Positions 25,332 through 37,921 of a DNA stretch of 64,000 bases are shown here, in pieces (position 1 is the stretch's first letter; each line of letters opens with the position of its first letter). Made by a program: the position numbers and the translations under genes. The notes beneath the pieces are model-generated. The model saw only the letters and a list, made by a program, of their open reading frames with translations. It was not told where the DNA came from and searched no databases. This DNA is from Scytalidium lignicola (lineage: Eukaryota > Ascomycota > Leotiomycetes): NCBI GenBank assembly GCA_002812745.2, contig NCSJ02000048.1, forward strand, positions 62,001 through 126,000. The letters are read 5' to 3'.

Positions 25332-26453
25332 ATGGCGGACCATACAGTGGTGCCAGAGTCGTGCAAGGTCGTCATGGCTGGAGCCATTGCGAAGGGTCTA
25401 TTGGCGGAGGTGCATGAGAGTCTTTCAAAACTTAGATCGCGACCTCTGCTTGTAGGATTTCTAGCAAACGAGGATCCTGCTGCGCAGATGTATGCGGATT
25501 GGTCTGCGAAGACGGCGAAAGAAAAGTAAGATTTGCGCTTCCACAGTCGAGGAACTTCTCATAATGTCAAGGCGAAGCTGATCAGCAACTTTTCTAGTGG
25601 AATTGACTTCGATCTCCGAAAAGTCGACAAAGAAGAAATCGAGACCGCAATCCTTTCTGCGAACGAAGACCCATCGGTCCACGGCATAATAGTCTACTAC
25701 CCTATCTTCCCTGCTCCTTCCCGACAGGACCAATATATCCAACAACTCGTTGCATTACACAAAGATGTTGAAGGTCTCTCTCATCGCTATGTCTTCAATC
25801 TCTACCAAAATATCCGCTTCTTTTCCGACACACCCGATTCACCTAAGAAATACAAGTCCATATTGCCTTGCACACCCCTAGCAGTGGTCAAGATCCTCGA
25901 GTACCTGCACATCTATAACATAGTTTTGGCGTATGGCAACCGTCTTCACGGCCGTACCATAACCGTCATCAATCGTAGCGAAGTCGTCGGCCGACCTTTA
26001 GCTGCACTCCTTGCAAACGACGGCGCTACGGTTTACTCAGTCGATATTACTGGAGTACAACTCTTCACGAGAGGTCGGGGATTGAAGAGCCCTCGCCATC
26101 AAGTCCATGAAAAGGAAGGCTGGACATTATCGGACTGCTTACCGATTAGTGATGTGGTTATTAGTGGTGTCCCTGGAAATAAATACAAGGTACCGACCGA
26201 ATTGATCCGGGATGGCGCTGTGTGCATCAATTTTTCGAGTGAGAAGAATTTTGTGGCGGCAGATGTTAAGGAGAAGGCTAGCATCTACGTGCCTGCTATT
26301 GGCAAAGCTACAATTGCTGTGTTGCTGAGGAATTTAATGGTATGTTGCTGTTCCATTTATGCATCTGATTATTCAAGCTAACCAATCGTGATGCAGAGAT
26401 TAGTAGAAGACCAAGGCACACTAGTCAAGGAGAGCGGCGAAGTCAAGTCATGA
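25332..26453 (+). CDS. mtd1: NAD-dependent methylenetetrahydrofolate dehydrogenase, Mtd1 type (330 aa)
   Basis: Cytosolic monofunctional enzyme of one-carbon metabolism that oxidises 5,10-methylene-THF to methenyl-THF with NAD+, feeding purine synthesis. Exons are 25332-25525, 25598-26339 and 26397-26453. The first junction restores AKEN-GIDFDLRKVD, the family sequence. Motifs are PLLVGFLANEDPAAQMYADW, GIIVYYPIF, DVEGLSHRY, KSILPCTPLAVVKILEYL and the cofactor-binding VINRSEVVGRPLAALLANDG. The C-terminal SIYVPAIGKATIAVLLRNL is also present. Length agrees with yeast Mtd1 (320 aa). The ATG at 25332 follows a continuous open leader and gives the expected N-terminus. Confidence 0.94.
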
Positions 26454-27076
26454 AAACTTCCATTTTTGGATCCATAATTGAAAAGTTAGGCTCTTAAAAA
26501 ATGATTTGTTTCGTTTATTTCCCTACTAAAAAGAAAATAAATACCGAGTTGCATAGAATTCACACGATTGTTATATCCCGGGGGAACACTGACGGTGGTC
26601 TTTTTGTTTGTTAGAAGGCGATTCATAGGTTGGGCAGCAGCGACTTCTTCTTTTTGTATTCTAGATACAATCTACATAAGTGTGACTGACTAGCACTGGC
26701 GTATTGTGTATATTGTAGAACTATTAATCTTTGAGTTGGATGAGGCTACTCTGAAAGAGCAAGTGTAAGTAATGCAGAGGTGGTGATTCAAGTTAGATCT
26801 GTTCGCAACTTCACCTTTGACAGGCCAGAGGTTTTGTTGCACGTCAGAGCTGGAGATATCTTCTGAATAGCTTCAAAATTTGATCGAAGCGTATATATAG
26901 TTAATCTAGGCAAACGAGCTGAATTAATTCGAGACCTTGAAAAGATAACGAATACAATCAAATCTACCACCACAGTGCAAATATTTCCCTCAGCTATCCT
27001 ACACCATGATCTACTAGTTTCTATTAATACTGACTACATTTGGAAGACATAATATGTCATATATCTATATAAATAT
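26454..27076. other. Convergent intergenic region
   Basis: 3' flanks of mtd1 (+) and the lactate dehydrogenase gene (-). No coding feature recognised. Confidence 0.55.
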
Positions 27077-28722
27077 TTATATCCGAGCTTTCGGCCTCCA
27101 CTTTGCATAAGGATGCTCCTCGTTTCCGTCCGGAATTAGATGGTCTACTGCTCCTGTATTGAGTAGTCCAGGGTGTACTTGTGAGAGATCCGTGATTCCC
27201 ATGAGTTTCATTGTCGTCTCCAATTCATCCCTCAGAACTATAACCAGAATTATTAGCGACTCATCCTCAGATCGTTTTTTGCCAACTTCAGCTTTATAGT
27301 TCGTCCTTAAAAGAGAAGAGATGAGCTTCAAGGAATCAAATGACTTACTCTCGATAAACTTCTCCACACCCTCGTGGCCATAATTCAACGAGTACAAGAA
27401 TCCTCGTCCAATACCCACCGCTCTCGCCCCAAGACACAAAGCCTTGAAAATATCCGTCCCCCTCATAATCCCACCATCCACAAACACTTCAAGTTTATCG
27501 AACACCTCCGGACAATTCTTCTGCAGCTCCAACAACACCAAGACCGNGCGCGAGGTATCCAAATTCCTGGCCCCGTGATTACTCAGAACTATCCCATCAA
27601 CACCCGCCTCCATAGCTCGACGTGCATCAAGAGAGGTCATGATCCCCTTCAGGATGATCGGTAAGGACGTGTGTTTCCGTAACCAGACTATATCCTTCCA
27701 GTTCAAGGAAGGATCGATGTAGCCTCCCATGATACGGCCTAGAGATCCACCTTTGCTGTCGTTTTTGGCCGTCACACCCGTCATGGGCGTAGAGATGGAT
27801 TCATCAGCCTTAAGCCGTTCATCGGCTTCTCTCTTTCCTGGAAGTGGAGAATCGACCGTGAGGAAGATGGCCTTGCAGCCCAGTTTTTCTACCTGCGCAA
27901 CTAATTGCTCACTCTTGGACCGGTTCTTGTCGACATAGAGCTGAAAGAAAACGGGGAGTTTGTAGGTCCCTTCGTCAGGATCTGCGCTGTTGAGCGATTC
28001 AAGGACTTCCTGAATGGGGAAACTTGCATTTGAGCTGATGCATTGCGGTATTCGTCCTTTCCTGCAAGCTCTTGCGAGAGCCTTCTCCCCATCCGGATGC
28101 ACTAATCTCGCCATTGCGGCTGGTGCGCAGAAGATTGGGAGACTCATTTCTTCGCCGAGCATTTGCGTGCTCGTGTCTACGGCTTTCACGTCGGTTAGTA
28201 CACGAGGTCGGAGGGTGATATCGGAGTATGCAGACATGCTTCGGCGTAGGGAGTGTAAATCTGTGGCGGCGGAGGAGTAGAATGCCCATGTCTTGGGGGA
28301 CAAGGAAGTCCGGGCTGCATCAACGAAGTCTTGGGCATTTATGACAGTACTGAGAGGTGATTTCCCATAGGGCATGGCAGGAGCAGTAACAGAAGGAGGA
28401 GGCTTGAGCCATTGAGTGGTAATGCTGCTAGGATCGAGTTTGCCTAGATGTTTGGACGTTGGGAGCGTGTTTCTTATGAGGGACGGAGCGTGGATTTCGT
28501 TGTAGGCCTTGCTTGCGTCTCGGCCGGCATATCGCAGGATTACTAGGCAATATCTTGTCAGCAGTTTAAGAGTTTTGACTCCGGAATGAGCTCACTTTCT
28601 GCTCCACCTGGATGTTCTGGCGCGAACTCGGTCATATCGTACACCTCATCATCCACTACGATCCACAGATCTTGCAGGACATTGTGTTTCAAGACATCCT
28701 CGGTCGAGATGGCCTTTGCCAT
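27077..28722 (-). CDS. Cytochrome b2-type FMN-dependent L-lactate (2-hydroxyacid) dehydrogenase (493 aa)
   Basis: Flavocytochrome that oxidises L-lactate or a related 2-hydroxyacid. Exons are 28596-28722, 27349-28542 and 27077-27237. A cytochrome b5 domain (residues 1-75) has heme ligands in EHPGGAE and NEIHAP. The FMN domain has FAPAAMARL-type entry (LPIFCAPAAMARLVHPDGE), PIILKGI with the FMN lysine, catalytic His in SNHGARNLDTSR, and VFVDGGIMRGTDIFKAL. The 111-bp second intron (GTAAGT...TTATAG) is in frame without stops; removing it restores IEILRDELE, as in the yeast enzyme. The start is the ATG at 28722; there is no mitochondrial presequence, unlike yeast Cyb2. N at 27547 obscures one codon (A, S, P or T). 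Exact substrate is uncertain. Confidence 0.9.
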
Positions 28723-29735
28723 TATGAACTTGGAGTTTCCTTTCGTCACAATATTTGAGTAGTCAATTGGAGGGTATATGGTCGCAAGGTTAAGGATATG
28801 ACTAGTTTGCCTCGTTGTCGTGATATCGCGTATGTTTCTATCAACCGGAGATGAACAGTTAATGGCAGCGATGGAGATGAGATAAGAACAAGAGCTTCTG
28901 ACTTATATTTCTTTTGCCCACTACATGAGAAGCGGAATCGGACCGTCCCTCGAGAACCTCCAGAACTTCCAGCGCGTTAAGAATCGATGTGCTACTCCGC
29001 CATAGCCCGACCAGCCCGCAATAATTGATACCGAGCTCGGTCACAGTTGTCGCGGGCAGTTTCCCCGCTGTCTCAACATCCACGTCTGGGGAAATTCACT
29101 GAGGGGAGAGACATCGGAGACAGAGGGTTTAAAGGACCCTCCGACCCATTCACCCAGAGCCTTTGAATTCTTTTAAGTGCCGGACTCTTTTGCAATGAAG
29201 CTACGCAACATAATTTTAGAATGACCCTCTAATCAATTACAAGTAGAAGAACGATCCCTTTCGTTCGGAATTATCGGGAATACTCCGGCACATCATTTCC
29301 CCAGAAACACAAAATTCCGGGGTTCTCAGCTCATCTCATCTCATCCATTCCACCCATATAATGAACTGTTCTCTCTTATCCTGAGAGCAAGGCACTGCTT
29401 CATATGTTTGCGACATACACAGCTCTCATATGAAACTATTAGATGAGTCTGAGCTCCCAGCTGATCAGCGTCTGGCTGGGCGGGGGAGAGTCCACTCAAC
29501 GGCGGAAAATGCCCACGTCTTTACATCCGCATGGCCTGTGATTGGAACTGCGGTGATTGTGCGGTTTTGTACGGAGGACGCGGCAACTCCAGGAACACAC
29601 AATGGTTTTGATATTTTATTTCTTATGCTTATAAATAGAATCCACTTCTTCTGAGATTTTTCTTACTTTTCTATCATCACTGCTGGACAAATACCACTGT
29701 TTTATTGCTTGTCGTGTGCATTTCATCCAGGCACA
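28723..29735. promoter_or_regulatory. Divergent promoter region, 1.0 kb
   Basis: Lies between the lactate dehydrogenase gene (-) and the paraoxonase-like gene (+). Short open frames on both strands look random. A CATCT repeat occurs near 29331-29350. Confidence 0.5.
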
Positions 29736-31127
29736 ATGGCTCTTCTACCCCGCGTAGCAGTCGTGCTGGTCGCCTTTGGGGCGGCCATTTACCAGCTCTA
29801 TCTGAAGCGTTTCTTGTTCACTACTATGGGTATTGGCCGTCTCGTGGAACCTTTAAGTAATTTTAATTACACCTGCGAAAGAATCAGTGGTGTCGGCCTT
29901 GAGGCTTGTGAAGATATGTGGATACATCAACCCACAGGATTGCTCTTCCTATCCTGTGGGGATAGTCAAGCTAGGACAAGTTGGTTTCCGGCGTTTGTTG
30001 ACCCTTTTTCTTTAATTCAGTGTTGGATTTTATTATTCCTTCCTCCTTTAGCTATTTGATTGAGCCTGGACTGACGGAACGTTAGAATCGACTCTCTAAA
30101 TGCATCAGGACGGAGTCTCAATGATCGAATGGCTGTTCTTGACACCCGTGGTGAAGGAACTATTGCTTCTCGCCTCAAGTGGATCTCGATGGAGAACTTC
30201 TTGGGCACCAATGGTGATGAAGCAATTACCATGCATGGCATTGACGTCCGTCCAGTCCCGAACTCGAATAAACTAAGGGTTCTCCTCGTTAACCACCGTC
30301 CATCGGTTGATCCTGTCACAGGGGAATTTCTGGATTCCCAGAAGATTGGTGGAAATTCGACTATTGAGGTGTTTGAGATGGCTCTAGGCGGAGATACTAT
30401 GAGGCATGTGAAGACCTATGCAGATGAGGTTATTCAGGTGCCGAATCGTGCACAATGGATTGATGACAATTCTTTTGTTTTCACTAATGATCATGATAGA
30501 AAAGTTGGCATGGTGAGTCTTTTCTCCTTGAAGTGTAGATTTCAAAAAGCTAATTTGTATTCTCAGCTTCGTAACCTGGAATCATTCACTGGTGGCGGAA
30601 GCGTTGGCTACTGCGACCCTAGTGGCTGCAAAATAATCAAGGACTCAGGCTTCTACAATCCTAATGGTATTGGCGTCGGCAGCGATGGTCTGGTCTACGT
30701 ACCAAATACAATCTCAGGGGATCTCGATATCTTCACCTTAAATTCAAGTCATCAATTGGAGGAAGTAGCCAGCGTGAAGACCGGATACCCTCTCGATAAT
30801 CTTCACATCGACAAGAATGGAGATGTTTATGCCGCCGCGTTCCCTCAATTGTATAAACTAATGGCAAGTGGGAAGCAACCGCTCAAGCTAAATCCACCTA
30901 CGGCGGTCTTGAAGTTTCGAAAGGTACATAGCACCCAAGGGACTGGCAGTGAGGAAAAGCCGGGAAACAAGCCTACTTGGGTGTTTGAAAAAGTGCTAGA
31001 GGATGATGGATCTGTATTACCAGGTACTACCGTTGCTGTGCATGACGAGTTGATGGATCGTATCTTCCTTGGCGGCGTCGTCTCGCCGTTTATTGCAATC
31101 TGCGAGAGGAAAAAAATAAGGGAATAG
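29736..31127 (+). CDS. Serum paraoxonase/arylesterase-family protein (414 aa)
   Basis: Six-bladed beta-propeller hydrolase of the PON/SMP-30 superfamily, possibly a lactonase or esterase. Exons are 29736-29992, 30086-30512 and 30567-31127; the first donor is GTTTGT, the others are canonical. An N-terminal signal-anchor (VAVVLVAFGAAIYQLYL, about residues 7-23) suggests ER or secretory location. PON-like motifs are CEDMWIHQPTGLLFLSCGD, the HGIDVRP segment, WIDDNSFVFTNDHD and NPNGIGVGSDGLVYVPNT. The C-terminal PGTTVAVHDELMDRIFLGGV is also typical. The initiator is the first ATG in frame, directly before the hydrophobic segment. Natural substrate is unknown. Confidence 0.87.
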
Positions 31128-31341
31128 CTCGTGATATCATCAGAGTATTAGTGTCTCATAGGATAGTGTGGTTATATTGTAGTGAGTATAGACTATATTT
31201 CTCTAAATTGTATTCATTACATTAGTCTTCATATGAACATTTCTACCGTCGTCCGACTAGTCCTTAATTTAACCCCATCTGAACGGCAGATATGCTGCGA
31301 GGGTACAGAAACTCGGATTTATTAGAAGTATAACGCTCTTC
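31128..31341. other. Short convergent spacer
   Basis: 214 bp between two convergent genes. Nothing recognised. Confidence 0.5.
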
Positions 31342-34150
31342 CTATGAAATTGAATCCATTTCATCCTCGCCAAAAAGATCACCATCCGTACTTACTTCTA
31401 CAGCAGTGCTATCAGCATCGTTTCCGTCCTCCTTGTCCTTGATAGCTGGTTGACTAGCTTGAGCTTTTAAAGCTGTGACAAAACAAAATTAGCAAACAAA
31501 CCGTTTATTAATCAACGAGGGCGTGATATGAGAAGTAAACCATACCACTATTAAGTTCGTCAGATATGATAAAACTCTGAACCGCCCTCTGATATGGCGT
31601 CTCGCCGAATGGATATACAGCCGGGCCTGGATAATACTCTTCTCTAGACATTGAGTCATAGGCACCATCTAAACCAAGCCTCCGCCTTTTTCGAGAGCCT
31701 CCTGCCGGTTCCTCCTTGGTTGGAGCTTGGGTCTTGTCCATTCCTTTTTGATCTTGAACGGGCCATTTATCCAAACTAAAAAACCGTCTCTTCCCACTTC
31801 GGTTTGAGGCAAACCCCCAGACTTCTTCCTTTTCAGCGAAGATCCAGTCCCAGTTATTTCGGGCTTCTCGGATTATCTGCATCTGGATCAATTTCACTGC
31901 TTGGCTGGCTGTAAAGGTTTCTTCAAGACCGGGAATAATGCCGATTTCCTCACCTAGCTCTGGGGAAGACTTCAGTAGCTCTTTGGCTAACTCAATGAAA
32001 GGTGCGTTGCGTAGGAGGTGCAGCTTGCCGTTTCTCAATCGAGTGGTATATTCCAAAAGTTCTGCAGGTTTGGCCATCTCTAGTTGTCTTGTGAAATTCC
32101 AGATATCCTGGCCAAGTTTATAAGCCAGGTTTTCAATATATGTTTGGACTATCTTTATCTTGCTTTTGTCGTTCAGTGGTAATTCTGGTTTTTCTGAGCT
32201 ATTATTCGTCACGGTAGTAGCTGAAGTCCCATCTTCATGTGCTGGTAATCGACCGATTTTCTCTAAAATCTGAATCAACCTCTTGAACCCGGACAGACGA
32301 GCTTTCTCTTCAATATTTTCTGAAGTGAGGTAGCACAAAGGCATTAACCGCCGTGGATCTTCTTCTTGCGTATGTGAAGGCTGTTCAACTAAACCTTGAA
32401 GCAATTGAAGTTCCCAATCATTAAGAGACATTACATCGTCAACCCAGAGTGCTGGAGGGACTATATCCCGTTGCATCGCTACATTAACGATCCCCGTAAT
32501 GTGTTGGATGAATGGCCTATATGAACTTTCCTCCGCATCTGTCAGCTCCTTCAAAAGCGCGAGGAGAGACTCCAGCTTCTTGCTAATAATATTACACAAC
32601 TCTTCACTACTTGGTATGATGAGTGGCCCACCATAGGTAGTAGGAATTAGCCAACGATCCAGAAACTCCATAACCTCCCGACTGTATATTTGGGTGTTGT
32701 ATTCGTCTTGCATGGATTTTCTAAGGTGAAGCATAGCTTTCGTAAATTTGAAGGGATCCTGCTCTACTGGACGATCGGCAGGGTCCATCGGCAGACATAG
32801 AGGAACTTCACCCAGCTTCCGTGGTTTCGGCCTGGGAAGCTCAACCTGGCGGAATCTCTGCTCTGAGCGGTGCTGCTCATTATTGGTAGCAAAGAGATTA
32901 AGAGCTAGTTGAATGGCAGCTCGGCGAGTGCCTCGAATCTCTGCAACTCCTTTATAATCGATACTTTCTGATGCATCAAACGATGGGAATTCGTCAAAAG
33001 TAGAGGAATCATCTGCAGCAATCTCTTCAACCGGTTCAGAACGAGGTTGGAGTATGACAACACACTCATCGCCCCGGATTGTGGGAGTCAATGTAATCCC
33101 ATTTTCCTTCAGCGTGTCGATCCATTTATTCTCTTTATCTTCAATCACTCGTGTAAGCTCCTTATACTTTGCATAGTTCTCGTCGACCCATCGTTCTACT
33201 TCTGCGAACTTCCTCCAAGTTAAATGATATCTTTGCTCATAAAGATGATCTTTTTGTTCACACAAAATCTTTATTTCATCCGGTATGTAAGATATCAATA
33301 GATCCCAGAACTCATAGCACTCGCTACTGCCCTTGATATCTGCCAATTTCTTCAAGCAGTCATTCATGAATGTTTCCGTTTTCTTGAGTGTCTGCAGCAT
33401 TTCCCGAGTAAAACCAGCATCAAGCAGCTCAGCCGATGATTCCGAGTCAGATGCTTCGTTTGTGGTCCTACTAATATCTCTCATTCCCAGTTCATTGGAC
33501 TCGTCTGAATCGCTTCGCATAAAGATGCCTTCTGGGTTATGCAACAGATACGGGATTGACGCCGGGTTGTTGGATGCGTTGATGTAAGCCCTCTCCTCAA
33601 TCCGTACAAGATTTGTCTCTTCATCCACAGTATCTGGATCCCGATACCAATCTGCCTTGAATGCTTCTTCAAAACCATCCTGAATGTCATCATCCTGCTT
33701 AAATGGTGGGAGATCCTTCCGCGGCCGTTGAAGCAATGCGTTCTTTTGTTGAGATGTCTTCGCAGCTTCTCGAGCGACCAGCCGAGTGCTATGTGGCAGC
33801 TTTCCATTCCTTAAATCCCTCAACTTCTTGATAGCGTCTGACTTGGTGTATAGGTGAGATTTTGGAAGCTGTTCTTTATTTTTTCCAATAAATTCCACGT
33901 GCACATTGTAATTGATCTTGGCGTTACGAAGTTTTAAAAAATCGCAAGGGAGCTTCTTTTGGGAAACATGTGTAAGATACTCTTTGATTTCTGAGAATTT
34001 CTTTTCAAAATCGGGACAGCGATGGACATCTTCTTCTGCGAGAAAGTTGATGATCTGGTCAAGTCGCTTGTTGACTCCAGGCTGCCAACAGTTCTTGAAC
34101 CACCTTCCTTTTTCTTTTTCTTCTGCCATTGCAAATTTAGATCTATCCAT
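31342..34150 (-). CDS. Large uncharacterised protein (911 aa)
   Basis: Exons are 31546-34150 and 31342-31472. The 73-bp intron (GTATGG donor, CAG acceptor) adds an acidic C-terminal tail ending DGDLFGEDEMDSIS. The protein is highly charged and helical, rich in Glu/Lys with coiled-coil-like stretches (about residues 255-345 and 700-760). There is an acidic patch around 395-415 and a Lys/Arg cluster GGSRKRRRLGLDG near 835 that could be a nuclear localisation signal. There is no signal peptide or membrane segment. I do not recognise a domain. The frame is long, free of stops and well spliced, so the gene is real. Nuclear location is inferred from the basic cluster only. Confidence 0.8.
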
Positions 34151-35413
34151 CTAGAAATATGTTAGCAATCTATACCGGCTTATTCTGTAGGTAAAAGAAA
34201 GAGATGCACCTTGTAGATAGTATTGCATTGCGAATTGTAAACTCCCAGGCTATTCTGCTTTTTCGCTGATGTCGGGAAGATGCTGGATAGTAGTGGTGTC
34301 AAATCTTTAGTTATTGATGAAAATGAAACTGTCCAACGGTAACAAAATCATTGATCTATGTTGGGTCATATTAGATATGGACAGAGAGAAAATTAGTAGC
34401 TTGGATTGGCTGACGTTTGCTTTGAATTTGCGCAAGTGTAGGGCGCGGCATCTACGGCTTTTTGAAAGAGCACTGATAGCAAAACAAAGAAAGTCAACCG
34501 AAATACCAGCCAGCGAAGGTGTGTGTTTAAAATATATTTCTTAGAAATAAATCAACAAAGAAAAGTAGTACGTTGCAAATGCATTTTCTCACCAACGTTG
34601 CGAATCAACTCAGTTCTATCATTGACAATCCGTTCAGAGATCGAGTCGACTCTGAGAGATAAGTGTAGTCACGATAAAGTCCCTCCTTTAGCATTCAGTG
34701 AAAAGCATAGCGTTCGACGGTAATACCGTCCGAGTCCTACTTCTTGCTGAGTCTCACGCGACTTGATCAGTGGCACTTGCCAGCTTACACAAGTCGTATG
34801 GGGAAACTAATATTTGGGCACTTCTTTGATCATTTGCGTCCCTAGAGAATGGTTCATGTGAGATTATCAGGCTCCTAGACCACCATAACCACACCAATCC
34901 TCTAGTTATGTTGAGGTTTGGACCAAGGGTACGAGGAAGGGAAGGATAACTTTCGAGCGATGAGTATTCTTAGAACCTCTCCGGGGAAACAAGAAAGCGA
35001 ACAGCAGCTTCCTTGGCTCTAAATATGGACAATGAAATCAAGAATGCAGGGGTAAGAACTAAGAAAATATAAATAGAACCTAACCTGAAAGCTGAACGGT
35101 TTGGAGTATTCACTATTGTAATGAAAATACCGAATCTAAACCTGAGCAATAAAGATAAACTCCTCTGCTATGGGATCAGTTAACGCCTCATTCTAACTCG
35201 GTGCGGTTTAACTGGAATGCCAACTACTCGAGTAGTAGGATTGAAAGACCCTGCTAAGATGTCTTTGTTCGTGATGAATAGATCAAGTGTGCGACCTCGA
35301 GAGGCTGAGAACTCCATAATGAATATTATGTTTAACTCACCGGTTGCCCTCGACCATTATGAATCATCCAAAGCTATTTTAACAAATTCATTTTTGGAAT
35401 TCACTTAACGATA
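34151..35413. promoter_or_regulatory. 1.26-kb divergent intergenic region
   Basis: Upstream of two unrecognised genes read in opposite directions. Small open frames are not protein-like. Confidence 0.5.
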
Positions 35414-37373
35414 ATGGTTTCTACCAGAACGAAAACCGGTGCCATAGAGCAAAAGCACTATGATGTGCAGGCACTGAGAAAGTCCGAGATCACAGCGTCT
35501 CCAGGAACACCTCTGGAAGAAGCAGAGTCATCGATATCAAGACAGACGAATTTCAGGAAGGACTATGTGCGCTTGGTACGAGTAGGAAAAGTAGGAAAAG
35601 CTGCTAAACGACGGGCTTACCAAAAGAAAACCAAAAGGATCACCAGCCTCCCTACGGATGAAGTTGATCGGGTTATGAGAGACTTCACCACCGTCCCCAC
35701 TCCACCCGATACAAGCAGTTCTGGAGGCGACGTGCAAATTTTCCCTCGCCTGGCAATTGGACGTCAAGAGCAACAGGGCATGAGCAAGATCATGCGTGCC
35801 GATCGAGATATAGAGACTTGGGAAGAAATCAGGAGGGTACACGAGGAGCATATGCCTCATATACTTCCGATGATTGACGAAAACCTGGAGAGAGCAAGAG
35901 CTGAAAGAAACGAGTTGGAAGATAATGAAGAGAATAACCGGATTGGGTAAAATTTTCACCCTTTACTCACTTGTCTTGAAGAGTTGAAGCTGACGGACTG
36001 CCAGTGAGAAGAACGAGGATCAAATCTGTGTGCAGAAGCGTGTTGGATTACTCGAAGACGCTCTCATGACATCGCGATTTGAACCGGAGCGCGAGAATAT
36101 TATCGCTGCTATCGAAGGGTATAAATCTGGACAGATGACTTATCAGTCAGAAGTGTATACTCTGATATATGCAGGGAAGATCGTAGACACAGCTTCTAGC
36201 TATGCAAGTTTCGTTGTGAATCGTCAAAAGCGTCTTGATGCTTATGCAGCGAAACATGGGCAACATTGGCTATGGTACGAGTCGCCACTAAAAGTTGCTG
36301 CTGACTCGAAGCCTATGCTGGCACGAACCGCAGAGCTCGTTCGTGAGATTAAAAGGGATGGTTTGGGGGCGTATTGGATCAATCAGGGCTTCTGGAAAAG
36401 AGCAGATTGGGTTGCACGGTTGCCAGGCATGGCGCATTTTGCTGAGGCTGCTGAGGCGTCTAACTTCGCACAAAGACCAAATGGAACAGTTTATTGTCAA
36501 TCGGAGGGTCCGAAATTGTCTTTCCGGTGCCTGTTCGAGTAGGTAACATTTGAGTTCATCTTCTCCTCGCCTCAGTCACTAACTAGTGTGGTAGTTCTGG
36601 GGCTAATCACCCTTTGCTTATGCCAGACGACTTCAAGGTTCTTGGGGTTGACAAAGATAATTATGCAGCTCAAAGTCTGGTGTGGTACAACACTCCAAGT
36701 GGAGATATGGTCTCAAGAGTCTATGAGATGTTCATCAGTGTCCTTGACGAAAATGGAATATCCATCGTTGACGAGAACAACCCCGTGTGGCCATTAGGTG
36801 TAAGGGCATGCGGCAGCTTGTGTCCTGTATGCGAGAGCCCCAAGCCACCAGAGATTGTCAATGGAGTTGAGGCAAACCAGCGTCTATCCGGAATGCTGCC
36901 TTTCCTTGCCAGCTATATATCCAGCACTCCGACGAACAACGTGGTGTTTTTAGGGGAGGATCGAAGAGACGTGTTGGGTACGCATCGAATGCCAGGTAAG
37001 AAAGCCAACCCACTTACATCGATTGATGTAGTCATAACTAACTGTTGAAACCCGTCCTAGGTCAACGCAAGTGGGATATAACCATGCCTTACGCTGCGAT
37101 AACGACTAATCCGCGGTGGGCATCATATGACAATCCAATTACCACCTTTACCCATAATGGCGGGAGAATCGTCGATGAGGATCTTGAAAATCAACATGGA
37201 AGTAGATTGACCGTCAATAAAGGGACGGAACTAGAAATGACAATTGATAATATTCCTGGAAAGGATTACCGTTCGGGTACCAAGTAAGTGCAGTGCATTC
37301 TCGCTCGGAAAAAAAAGTACACCCATAGCTAATTCAACCAAGCGACTCGGGATATAATTCTGGACTATCCTAG
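35414..37373 (+). CDS. Uncharacterised protein (about 573 aa)
   Basis: Exons are 35414-35946, 36005-36538, 36595-36995 and 37061-37283. The gene then either stops at TAA 37285-37287 (564 aa) or uses a donor GTAAGT overlapping that TAA and a last exon 37343-37373 (573 aa, ending NDSGYNSGLS). The N-terminal 180 residues are basic then acidic, with KKTKR-type clusters. The C-terminal half is more globular and has a CGSLCPVCESPKPP segment with a CxxxCxxC pattern that might bind metal. A long helical segment around residues 180-240 carries the only coiled-coil-like character. I do not recognise the family. The third donor (GTAGGT) is weaker than the others. Confidence 0.72.
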
Positions 37374-37921
37374 AGCATGTGTTAGTATATATACATATGA
37401 TTGATGATTTGATAGCATGCATATGGAGTCTGTTGCCCCGATGAAGAATGGAATATCTGAGAGAGCAGAAAATATACAAGTGAGGGGGTTGTTTGGATAT
37501 CGTGCATAGTTTTATTAGCTGGTCCTTTTGCCCTTTTGGAATTCATGGAATAAGATTAATCTTAAAGACCCGACCGATGTTGAGTGATTCACAATTATAT
37601 GATAGAAAGAGCCATAGGAGAAAACGTAGAAAAGATTCGAAAAGCACGCACCATTCCAAATACGCCAGGTAGGCTAAACAATATCTCTATATATATACTA
37701 CAATGCTACTAGCTCTAATGCTAGATTCGTGCACTTCCATAACTTTACATCCGTTGCCACGGTCAAGATAGTGACAAAATTCCCATTCATTCATAACACT
37801 GGACAGAATCAGGCTTACCAGGTAAAGCGTTCTGTATTGCTTGCCACCCAAACTCCTAGAGCTTTGACTCTGCACAGAAGTCAACCAGACTCCTAACGCC
37901 CTTAGTTCTCAAGGAGGTGAA
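37374..37921. other. Convergent intergenic region
   Basis: 3' flanks of the uncharacterised gene (+) and the GNA1 gene (-). No gene recognised. Confidence 0.55.

Noticed and set aside
28859..29083. 74-codon minus-strand frame upstream of the lactate dehydrogenase
   Set aside because: Not compatible with a presequence, with no splice path to the ATG at 28722.
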